The translations under genes were made by a program, and so were the position numbers. Below, piece after piece: positions 15,895 through 22,911 of a stretch of 22,911 bases of DNA (within the stretch, counting starts at the first letter, position 1; every line of letters begins with the position of its first letter). The notes beneath the pieces were generated by a model. It saw only the letters and a list, made by a program, of their open reading frames with translations, did no database searches and had not been told where the DNA came from. The stretch is taken from positions 1-22,911 of the forward strand of contig DASZOV010000173.1 of NCBI GenBank assembly GCA_035550595.1, given 5' to 3'. The stretch comes from CALFMR01 sp035550595. GTDB lineage: Bacteria; Acidobacteriota; Vicinamibacteria; Vicinamibacterales; SCN-69-37.

Positions 15895-17400
15895 TCATCC
15901 AGCCGTCGTGTGCGGCTGGAAAATCTGGCGGAGCGCCGGATAGATGCGCCGGTACTCCGCGTAACGCGCGTCGAGCACGGGCTGCTCGGCTGCGTCAATC
16001 GGCGTGACCGACGCGCCGCGCACCACGGCATCGCAGGCTTCGTCGACCGACGGCCATAGGCCCGCGCCGACGCCGGCGAGAATCGCCGCGCCGTACGCCG
16101 CGCCTTCTTCGGCCGCGACCGTCTCGACGGGATAGCCGTAGACCGCCGCCTGAATCCGCCGCCAGAGCGCCGATCGCGCACCACCGCCACCGACACGTAC
16201 GTTCGTCACCGGCACGCCGAGCTCCGTGAAAATGCCGAACGTGTCGCGCAGGCTGAACGCCACGCCCTCGAGCACGGCGCGCACGATGTGTCCGCGCGTG
16301 TGGCTGGCCGCCAGACCGACGAGCGCGCCACGCACGTCCGGATCGGTGTGCGGCGTGCGCTCGCCCATAAGATACGGCGCCCAGATGACGCCTTCCGCGC
16401 CCGCAGGCACGGCAGCGGCTTCCGCCGTCATCTGGTCGTAAGCCGTGTCCCCCGCGCCGACCTGCCACTGATCGCGCAGCCAGCGGAGCGACAGCCCCGC
16501 GGCCTGCGTCACGCCCATGACGTGCCAACGGCCGGGGATCGCGTGACAGAACGTGTGGATGCGCCCTTTGCGATCGAGCGCCGGCTCATCGGTTGCCGCG
16601 AAGACGACACCCGACGTGCCGATCGTCACGCTCACCGCACCTGGCCGCGTGATGCCCATACCCACGGCACCCGCCGCCTGATCGCCGGCGCCCGCGACGA
16701 TCGGCGTCCCCGCGCGAAGCCCGGTGACGGCTGCCGCCTCGCGCGACACGCGCGCGCAGACGTCCGGCGACTCGTAGACGGCCGGCAAAATGTCGCTCGA
16801 GATGCCGACGGCGTCCATCATCTCCGCCGACCACCGCCGCCGCGCGACGTCGAGCATCAACGTGCCCGACGCGTCGGCCATGTCGATCGCGTACTCGCCG
16901 CTCAGCCGCAGGCGCACGTAGTCCTTCGGCAAGAGCACGTGCCGCACGCGCGCCCAGATCGCGGGCTCGTGCGTCCGCACCCACAGCAGCTTCGTCAGCG
17001 TGAAATTGGTGAGCGCGGGATTGGACGTGAGCTCGAGCAGCCGCGCCGCGCCGACCTCGCGATCGAGCCAGCGGCATTCCTCCGCCGTCCGCTGATCGCA
17101 CCAGATGATCGAGGGCCGCAGCACCTCGCCGTCCTCGTCGAGCAGCACCGCGCCGTGCATCTGTCCCGACAGGCCGATGCCTTCGATGTCGGCTGCCGCG
17201 ACGACGCCCGTGGCGAGTACGGCGTGAACGGCCTCGACGGCCGCGCGCCACCAGTCGGACGGATCCTGCTCGGCCCACGCGGGACCGGGCGATCGAAAGG
17301 GCGCGTGCGCACTCGTGGCTGACGCGAGGATCGCGCCCGCCCGGTCCACAACGATGGCGCGGGTGCCTCCCGTGCCGATGTCGATGCCGAGAACCGGCAT
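15895..17400 (-). CDS. xylB: Xylulokinase (FGGY family)
   Basis: XylB phosphorylates D-xylulose with ATP to xylulose 5-phosphate, feeding the pentose phosphate pathway. The 501-residue product has the ATPase phosphate-1 loop GIDIGTGGTRA at 5-15, the substrate loop GLSGQMHGAVLLD at 76-88 with Met81-His82, and the catalytic Asp240 in AGAGDQAAGAVGMG. Length and motif spacing fit the E. coli enzyme (484 residues, catalytic Asp233). The ATG has AAGGAG at 7 bp, one of the best ribosome sites in the window. It begins 19 bp after the TIM-barrel gene and is followed by xylA, an order that supports xylulose over other FGGY substrates. Confidence 0.94.
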   Translation of the reverse strand: MPVLGIDIGTGGTRAIVVDRAGAILASATSAHAPFRSPGPAWAEQDPSDWWRAAVEAVHAVLATGVVAAADIEGIGLSGQMHGAVLLDEDGEVLRPSIIWCDQRTAEECRWLDREVGAARLLELTSNPALTNFTLTKLLWVRTHEPAIWARVRHVLLPKDYVRLRLSGEYAIDMADASGTLMLDVARRRWSAEMMDAVGISSDILPAVYESPDVCARVSREAAAVTGLRAGTPIVAGAGDQAAGAVGMGITRPGAVSVTIGTSGVVFAATDEPALDRKGRIHTFCHAIPGRWHVMGVTQAAGLSLRWLRDQWQVGAGDTAYDQMTAEAAAVPAGAEGVIWAPYLMGERTPHTDPDVRGALVGLAASHTRGHIVRAVLEGVAFSLRDTFGIFTELGVPVTNVRVGGGGARSALWRRIQAAVYGYPVETVAAEEGAAYGAAILAGVGAGLWPSVDEACDAVVRGASVTPIDAAEQPVLDARYAEYRRIYPALRQIFQPHTTAG

Positions 17401-17419
17401 GGCAGGCTCCTTCGGGCGG

Positions 17420-18664
17420 CTACGACCGGTACGCTTCGCGCCCGATGCCCTGGACGGGAATGCCCTGCGCGGCGAGCACCTCGTGCTGCAACGCGAACAG
17501 ACACGCGGCCGCTTCGTCGATGTGGCGCACGAAGGCGATCGATCCCTGCAGGATCGGCGTCAGCCGCGCGCGATCCTGGATGCGCGCCTTCGGATACTCG
17601 TGTTCGACGACGAGATGCGTGTTCGCGACGTCGAGCGAGAGCAGTTCACGCGCCGCGAGCTGATGATCGAGCCAGTCGACGGATCGATTCTGCAGGTACG
17701 CCAGCGGATCGTGCCGCGCCGTGCCGGGCAGCTCGTGCTCGGCGATGATGACCTGCTTCTTCCACGCGTTGACCTGGTCGGCGGGATTCGGCGACGGCTT
17801 GCCGTTCTTCCAGTCGCCGCGCTCGATCGTCTGGCCGCCGTAGCCCCAAGCCGAGACGCCCTTCGCGTCGATGACCTGTCCCTTCACGTGGAAGCCACCG
17901 ATGAGGAACGCGTACCCCTCGTCCTTCAGGTATTGGAAGATCGACCGCGTGTCCTGCCCCATCAGAATCGCGTGCGACGGATCGTAATGGATGCGGAACT
18001 GGTCACCGACGCCGTGCTTCTCGCAGATGCGGTGCAGCGCGATCCACGGACCCGGCGCGTAGGCGATGTTGTTGTGCCAGTTGTCGCCCGTCGTCCAGCC
18101 CGGCATCGGGCACTGCTCGACACGATAGGTCAGCCCGCGATCCTTCGCCGCCTGGAGCAGCGGGACGAACTGTTCCTCGAAGTCGACGAGGTTCTCGTCC
18201 ATGCTGTGGCGCTGGTTGCGGCCGACGAAGCCGCAGACCGCGTCCACGCCCAGAAGCGCCGCCGCGTCGAACACGCGCAGCATGAAGTCGTGCTTCTTCT
18301 TCCGGATCGCCGGGTCGTCGTGCAGCATGTTGTCGAAGTAACCGATGTCGGACAGCCCGACGCCGGTCGACTGCATGGCCGCGAGCACGCGCTTGGCGCG
18401 TGCCTTGTCGAATGGCGCCCGCAGGTCGAGCGTGTTCGCCACCGGATCGAGCATGGCCTCGGCCGGCACGTCCGACTCGCTCGGATGCAGCGCCGACGAG
18501 AGCTGCACGTAGCTCGCACCGAGCTCGCGCGCGAAGTCCAGCCATTCCTCGATCGCGCGATCCGGATCGGGATCGCGCACGCTGCGTGGGGTCAGCTCCT
18601 GCAGGGCGGCCGTGAGCACGCCCACCTTCATGAACTTCGGCTCGAAGGCTTTCGTCGTCGACAT
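17420..18664 (-). CDS. Sugar phosphate isomerase/epimerase-like TIM-barrel protein (AP_endonuc_2 family)
   Basis: The 414-residue product belongs to the xylose-isomerase-like TIM-barrel superfamily (PF01261). The usual metal site is visible as Glu183 (RVEQCP), Asp228 (HYDPSH), His259 (GGFHVKG) and Glu354 (VVEHEYP). Family members are divalent-metal isomerases, epimerases or lyases of sugars, inositols and 3-keto-sugars. At 414 residues it is longer than the typical 270-300, with extra sequence around 265-325 (GGQTIERGDWKNGKP). No signal peptide, so cytoplasmic. Its ATG is 2 bp after the stop of the Gfo/Idh/MocA gene and has only a weak ribosome site, so the two are probably co-translated. That pairing suggests it handles the product or substrate of the oxidoreductase. 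The exact reaction is not known. Confidence 0.85.
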   Translation of the reverse strand: MSTTKAFEPKFMKVGVLTAALQELTPRSVRDPDPDRAIEEWLDFARELGASYVQLSSALHPSESDVPAEAMLDPVANTLDLRAPFDKARAKRVLAAMQSTGVGLSDIGYFDNMLHDDPAIRKKKHDFMLRVFDAAALLGVDAVCGFVGRNQRHSMDENLVDFEEQFVPLLQAAKDRGLTYRVEQCPMPGWTTGDNWHNNIAYAPGPWIALHRICEKHGVGDQFRIHYDPSHAILMGQDTRSIFQYLKDEGYAFLIGGFHVKGQVIDAKGVSAWGYGGQTIERGDWKNGKPSPNPADQVNAWKKQVIIAEHELPGTARHDPLAYLQNRSVDWLDHQLAARELLSLDVANTHLVVEHEYPKARIQDRARLTPILQGSIAFVRHIDEAAACLFALQHEVLAAQGIPVQGIGREAYRS

Positions 18665-18666
18665 GA

Positions 18667-19830
18667 TCAGTACTTCACTTTCGTCCAGACGCTGCCCGCT
18701 TTCGCGCTGTCGAGGATGGCCTCGACGATCGCGTTGGCGCGGAACCCGTCTTCAAAGGTGGCGAATGCCGGCGGATGCGCGTCGGTCGGCTTCTTCCCCT
18801 CGGCGATGAACGTGTAGATGTCGCGCATCAGGTTGTAGAACGCGTCGGGCCACGCCTCCTGATGGCCGCCCGGCATGTGCACGTAGGGCCGCACCTCGGC
18901 GTCGACGAGGCCGGGATCCTTCATCAGGATCTGGTTCGCCTCATCGCGATGGCCAATCCACAGGTTGTTCTGATCTTCCTGCTGCCAGCGCATCGAGGCT
19001 TCGGACCCGCAGACTTCGACCATCAGATCGTTCTTGTGCCCCGCGCAGATCTGCGCCGCCGTGAACACGCCCTTCGCGCCGCTCTCGAACTTGAGGAGCA
19101 CTGAGGCGAGGTCCTCGACCTTGATGTCGACCAGGTCGTACTCCTCTTTGCCGGTCGCCGCCGCGAAGGCCTCGCGCGCGCCCTTCGGCCGCTTGCGCTT
19201 CGGGACCGCCGTCGTGATGTCGCCGAGCACCTCGGTGATGCGCAGTCCGCTCACGTGCTGCGCGAGATCGCACCAGTGCGACCCGATGTCGCCGAGCGCC
19301 GACGACACGCCGCCCTTCTCCGGCTCGAGCCGCCACGAATAGTCCGTGTCCTTCAGCAGCCAATCCTGGACGTACTGGCCGTAGACGAACCGCGGCGTAC
19401 CGATCTTGCCGCCAGCAATCGCGTGCCGCATCTGCTGCACGAGCGGATTGCCGCGATAGCTGAACGTCACGGCGTTGACGACACCGGCCGCCTTCGCCTG
19501 ATCGCGCAGCTTGCGTGCCTCGTCGGCCGTGAGCGCGAGCGGCTTGTCCGAGACGATGTGCTTGCCCTTGGCAATCGCTGCGGCGTTGACGGGATAGTGC
19601 AGGAAGTTCGGCGTCGCGTTGTGGACGACCTGCACGGCCGGATCGTCGAGCAGCGCCTCGTAGCTGCCGTAGCCTTTCGGCACGTTCAGCGCCTCGGCCT
19701 TCTGCTTGGCCAGCGTGTCGTTCATCTCCGCGAGCGCGACGATGTCGACGAAGCCGAGACGCCGGACGGCGTCGATGTGATGCGGCCCGATGAACCCGGT
19801 GCCGACAATGCCCATGCCGATGCGTTTCAC
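18667..19830 (-). CDS. Gfo/Idh/MocA-family NAD(P)-dependent sugar oxidoreductase
   Basis: The 387-residue product has an N-terminal Rossmann fold (GIVGTGFIGPHH at 7-18), the conserved DKPLA with Lys96, and the catalytic Asp181 and His185 in GDIGSHWCDL, all diagnostic of the family that oxidises or reduces sugar and inositol hydroxyls. No signal peptide is present, so it is cytoplasmic, unlike the secreted, Tat-dependent members. It starts with GTG at 19830: this fits GGAGG 6 bp upstream and makes a 4-bp GTGA overlap with the stop of the dehydrogenase gene. The substrate is most likely a pentose, a pentonate or a keto-sugar, judged only from the neighbouring xylAB genes. Confidence 0.9.
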   Translation of the reverse strand: MKRIGMGIVGTGFIGPHHIDAVRRLGFVDIVALAEMNDTLAKQKAEALNVPKGYGSYEALLDDPAVQVVHNATPNFLHYPVNAAAIAKGKHIVSDKPLALTADEARKLRDQAKAAGVVNAVTFSYRGNPLVQQMRHAIAGGKIGTPRFVYGQYVQDWLLKDTDYSWRLEPEKGGVSSALGDIGSHWCDLAQHVSGLRITEVLGDITTAVPKRKRPKGAREAFAAATGKEEYDLVDIKVEDLASVLLKFESGAKGVFTAAQICAGHKNDLMVEVCGSEASMRWQQEDQNNLWIGHRDEANQILMKDPGLVDAEVRPYVHMPGGHQEAWPDAFYNLMRDIYTFIAEGKKPTDAHPPAFATFEDGFRANAIVEAILDSAKAGSVWTKVKY

Positions 19831-22805
19831 TGCCTGCCTCCATTTCCCGCCGGCGCCTCGAGCAGGCGCACGTTTTCAATCCGGAGCGGCGCGGTCCCCG
19901 CGGGCGCGGCCGTCTCGGTGATGCGCACGAACTTCGCACGGACCGGCGTGAACGCGACTTCGTTCAACATCCCGATCGTGCCAGTCCCCACGGCCCGGCC
20001 CCACGACCGGCCGTCCATGGACACCTGTATTTGATAGGTTCGCGCGGCTGGCGCTGCGCCGGCTCCGCGGCCATCTGGCGCCGGGGCGCCGCGTCCACCA
20101 CGTCCCCGCGCGCCGCCGCCGAATCCACGGCCAGCCGGCACGTTGAACTGCACTTCGGCCAGCGCGATTGGCTGTGGCAACTCGACCTGCAGCCACATAC
20201 CGGCCGCTTCCGGCTCGCCGGAGTTCCAGCCGGTCAAAGTCAGCGCGTTGGCCGCCGTGTCGCTGTTGTGGCTCGCCGTCACCTTCCAGGTCGGCTGTGC
20301 CGGCGCGAGCGTCGGGAGGAGCGCTTCGATCTCGGGCACCGTCCAGCTCGTCCGCCGGTTGGTCGACGCCGCGCGTACGCGCGCGACATCGGCCGGCGAG
20401 ACGAACGACGCCGAGTTGCCGAAGCTGTTGCGCACGTAGGAGGCGACCGACGCGATCCACTCGTCGTTCTGCGATCCCATCGGGACCATGACTTCCGTGT
20501 AGTTGCGATCGCCCACCGGTCCGGTCAACCCCTGCAGCAGCACGCGAATGATGTAGTCGCGATGGCCCTGCACGCGCGGCGACCCGGCGAGCGGCGGCGC
20601 CATCGTCGTGCCCGCCGGCGCGCCGGCGAGCGGCGCCCCGCGTCCGTCACTGCCGTGGCAACTGAAGCACAGCTCGTTGAAAACCGTCTCGCCGCGCTGC
20701 AGGAGCGCCTGCTGCTCGGGTGTCACGCCCGGGCCAAAGCCCCCACGCCCGCGTCCCGGTGGATTCAACAGCGCCGTCCCAATCTGCTGAATCCCCCACG
20801 CCTGATTCGACGCCATCGTCGCTTTGATCACGTCGTCAGCGCCGTCGACCTTGAGCGTGTTGAGCGTGAGCAACGCTTGCAGCGCGACGTCGACGTCCGT
20901 GTCCTTCGCGAGCTTGCGATAGTCGTCGGCGAACGACTTGTCGCCGGCCTTGTAGAGCGTCTCGCTCGCGCGAATCGCCTGGATGCGCATGCGTGGGTTC
21001 TGGTCGGCCATCGCCTCGCGAACCAGGCCCGCGTCGAGCGCGCCGAGACCTTCGAGCGTCCACAGCGCATGGAACCGGCCAACGAGACTGTCCGACGTCC
21101 GTGCCAAGTGCTGCAGCGCGGGTACGACCGACTTGTCCTGCCGCTGCACGAGGAGCTGCTGCGCCGTGTCACGCCACCAGCCGTTCGGGTTCGTCAGGTG
21201 CGTCACGAGCTCAGCCGGCGTCTCCTCGAGCATGCGCGGCTTCGTGAAGTCGAGCGGAATCGCCGGCTGTGCCGGCACACCGGGCAACGCGCGCGCGGCA
21301 GGACCATTCGGCGTTTCAGGCACGGCGGCCGTGCCGTCGAAACGCAGCCGCCAGATGCGGCCGTGGCCGACGACCTTGTCCAACTGGTACTGCTGGATCT
21401 TGTGCCGCAGGTACGATCCCGGCCCCGTCCACTGTGCTTCCTGGATGATGCCGCGGTACATGTCCGCGATGTACACCGTGCCGTCCGGCGCGGTCCGCAA
21501 GTTGACCGGGCGGAACAGCGGATCGCGGCTGAGGATGAACTCCGATCCCGGATACGCGTTGCGCAGTTGTGTGAGGCCGGTCGGCTCGGTCGATCGGGTA
21601 GCGATGTCGTCCTTGCGGATCGTCACCGTCCCCTCCGTGTCCCACGGCTGGAGTTCGATCGACACGGGCGATTCGCCGACGAGGCCGCCTCGCACCGTCT
21701 TGCCGTCCTTGGTCGTGACGATGACCGTGTCGACCTTGACGATCTTGGCGCGCCGGATGAGACGGCCGACCGGTTCGGCGAACAGCAGGTCGCCCTTCAG
21801 ATCGTCCGGCACGCGATCGCCGCGCACGATGTCGGGACCAGCGGTCGCCGTCGCGTGATTCAGCACACCGAGTGGCATGCGCACGCGGCCCATGCCACCC
21901 TGCATGTCGCCCAGCCCTTCGATCGGCCAGACCACGTCGAAGCCCGGTTCGTATTCATCGAACGTGTTCGCCGGCCCGTTCGCCGTGGCCGGGTGCGGGC
22001 TGATGCGGAACGCGCCGTACTCGATCGGCACCTGGTAGTTCAGCGGCCCACGCTCGCAGCCCGCGCACACGAACCACATCTTCCCGTCGTCGTCCATCGA
22101 CAGGCCCCACTGGCCGCCGTTCGATCCGGTCGGCTCGCGCAGGATGCCGTGTGGCGTCCAGCGGAAGCGGAACGCGTTGTAGGTGCTGTAGATCCAATTG
22201 TCCAGGCCCCAGACGAAGCCGCTCTGCTCGTGCTCGAGGTTGCCGTCGCGGTTGAGGCCGACGCCGCTGAAGAACACCTCGCGCTTGTCGGCCACGCCGT
22301 CGCCGTCGGTGTCCGTCCACTTGACGACGTCGTCCGAGTCGGTCTCGTTCGTCAGGATGCTGTCGTGATCGAGCGGCAGGATCATGCGCGGCAGGACGAG
22401 ATGATCCACGAAGACCGTGTGTTTGTCGTACGTGCCGTCGCCGTTGGTGTCTTCCCACCGCGAGATGCGGTTGACGGGCGCGCGCTGGTCGGTGCCGTCG
22501 ACGTCCGGCATGTAGCTGCGGAACTCGGCCACGTACATGCGGCCGTCGCCATCGAACTCGATGACCGACGGCGCGACGATGTCGGGATCGGACAGCACGA
22601 GCTCCATGCGATAGCCGGGCGGCAGGACGAAGCTTTGCGCTTCCTGTTCGGCCGTCTGCGCCTGGATCGGCGTCTTCGGCGAAAAATCCGCGCCGTCGTT
22701 GCTGTTGCCGGCCGTCTGCGCGAACAGCGAGAGTCCAGCGGTCGCAACCAGTCCGGCCGCGACGACCGCGGCACACTGGAACCGGCGACGAGTTCGATTC
22801 GACAT
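19827..22805 (-). CDS. Secreted PVC-type dehydrogenase: propeller, HEAT, cytochrome c and discoidin domains
   Basis: The 992-residue product has a signal peptide (basic RTRRR, hydrophobic 11-29). Residues about 55-490 form the beta-propeller of the PVC membrane-bound dehydrogenase family (LPPGYRMELVLSDP, later RPVNLRTAPDGTVYIADMYRG), with two DxxGDG loops at 119-127 and 165-173 that may bind calcium. Helical HEAT-like repeats follow (about 530-680), then a cytochrome c domain with heme motif CFSCH at 713-717 and likely axial Met773 or Met776, and a C-terminal F5/8-type galactose-binding fold (about 838-985). I infer oxidation of a sugar in the periplasm with electrons passed to the respiratory chain; the substrate is unproven. 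The ATG at 22805 has GAGAGG at 8 bp; an in-frame ATG at 22850 is less likely. It is the first gene of the xylose operon. Confidence 0.9.
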   Translation of the reverse strand: MSNRTRRRFQCAAVVAAGLVATAGLSLFAQTAGNSNDGADFSPKTPIQAQTAEQEAQSFVLPPGYRMELVLSDPDIVAPSVIEFDGDGRMYVAEFRSYMPDVDGTDQRAPVNRISRWEDTNGDGTYDKHTVFVDHLVLPRMILPLDHDSILTNETDSDDVVKWTDTDGDGVADKREVFFSGVGLNRDGNLEHEQSGFVWGLDNWIYSTYNAFRFRWTPHGILREPTGSNGGQWGLSMDDDGKMWFVCAGCERGPLNYQVPIEYGAFRISPHPATANGPANTFDEYEPGFDVVWPIEGLGDMQGGMGRVRMPLGVLNHATATAGPDIVRGDRVPDDLKGDLLFAEPVGRLIRRAKIVKVDTVIVTTKDGKTVRGGLVGESPVSIELQPWDTEGTVTIRKDDIATRSTEPTGLTQLRNAYPGSEFILSRDPLFRPVNLRTAPDGTVYIADMYRGIIQEAQWTGPGSYLRHKIQQYQLDKVVGHGRIWRLRFDGTAAVPETPNGPAARALPGVPAQPAIPLDFTKPRMLEETPAELVTHLTNPNGWWRDTAQQLLVQRQDKSVVPALQHLARTSDSLVGRFHALWTLEGLGALDAGLVREAMADQNPRMRIQAIRASETLYKAGDKSFADDYRKLAKDTDVDVALQALLTLNTLKVDGADDVIKATMASNQAWGIQQIGTALLNPPGRGRGGFGPGVTPEQQALLQRGETVFNELCFSCHGSDGRGAPLAGAPAGTTMAPPLAGSPRVQGHRDYIIRVLLQGLTGPVGDRNYTEVMVPMGSQNDEWIASVASYVRNSFGNSASFVSPADVARVRAASTNRRTSWTVPEIEALLPTLAPAQPTWKVTASHNSDTAANALTLTGWNSGEPEAAGMWLQVELPQPIALAEVQFNVPAGRGFGGGARGRGGRGAPAPDGRGAGAAPAARTYQIQVSMDGRSWGRAVGTGTIGMLNEVAFTPVRAKFVRITETAAPAGTAPLRIENVRLLEAPAGNGGRQ

Positions 22806-22866
22806 GGTGGGAACCTCTCCCTGGGGACCGGACGGGAGCCGCACGACCATCAGCGCGCGCTCGATA

Positions 22867-22880
22867 TGGAACCGCTTCCA
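22867..22880 (-). promoter_or_regulatory. LacI-family operator of the xylose operon
   Basis: TGGAACCGCTTCCA fits the LacI/GalR-family pattern TGNAANCGNTTNCA at every fixed position, with the central CG. It is 62 bp upstream of the dehydrogenase ATG and begins six bases after the candidate -10, so a bound repressor would cover the transcription start. The regulator gene is not in the window and may be just beyond its right edge. Confidence 0.7.
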
Positions 22881-22885
22881 CGCGG

Positions 22886-22894
22886 CTTATATCA
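22886..22894 (-). promoter_or_regulatory. Extended -10 promoter element of the xylose operon
   Basis: On the minus strand TGATATAAG reads as TGN followed by TATAAG, which is an extended -10 box with five of six bases of TATAAT. The -35 region falls at or beyond the window edge and cannot be judged. The predicted start, about seven bases downstream, lies in the LacI-type operator. Confidence 0.5.
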
Positions 22895-22911
22895 TTGCGA
22901 TCGCAGAAGCG

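Overview
The window looks like a piece of a high-GC, Gram-negative chromosome. The closest fit I can suggest is an acidobacterium of the Vicinamibacteria kind. The grounds are indirect: an Oar-type TonB-dependent receptor with an N-terminal carboxypeptidase-regulatory domain, a PVC-type propeller/cytochrome c dehydrogenase, a GT-C membrane protein with a large periplasmic tail, and non-coding repeats placed between genes. Nothing here is a phylogenetic marker, so the assignment is tentative. I see no tRNA, rRNA, CRISPR array, transposase or integrase.

Left part (1-7.6 kb). The 3' end of a 3D-domain (double-psi beta-barrel) protein converges on a two-gene operon for a heterodimeric ABC exporter (3902 down to 330). 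Its active-site residues show one intact and one degenerate ATP site. A small outer-membrane beta-barrel protein is read divergently (3919-4809). It converges on a GT-C-type membrane glycosyltransferase (7629 down to 4945). Both convergent junctions (184-320 and 4818-4938) carry the same kind of element: arrays of a 7-bp unit (AACTTCG) facing an inverted array of its complement, ending at the stop codon of the minus-strand gene.

Middle (7.6-14.6 kb). A TonB-dependent receptor (7862-10816) is divergent from the glycosyltransferase, with a candidate promoter and inverted-repeat operator between them. Its 3' end converges on an aminotransferase gene, across a junction with an 8-bp tandem repeat and a GC-rich hairpin repeat. 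The aminotransferase lies downstream of a Slt70-like lytic transglycosylase and overlaps it by 4 bp (ATGA). Two more copies of the hairpin repeat and another 7-bp array fill 14439-14628. One stem shows four compensatory base-pair changes.

Right part (14.6-22.9 kb). Five minus-strand genes form a sugar operon in this order: secreted propeller/HEAT/cytochrome c/discoidin dehydrogenase, Gfo/Idh/MocA oxidoreductase, AP-endonuclease-2-type TIM-barrel isomerase/epimerase, xylulokinase (xylB), xylose isomerase (xylA). The first three are fused by a GTGA overlap and a 2-bp gap; xylB follows after 19 bp and xylA after 85 bp with a hairpin in the gap. Just upstream, at the window edge, is an extended -10 promoter whose predicted start is covered by a LacI-family operator (TGGAACCGCTTCCA). 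My reading is that a pentose-responsive LacI-type repressor controls an operon joining classical xylose isomerisation and phosphorylation to a periplasmic, electron-transport-linked oxidation branch. That pathway link is an inference from gene order.
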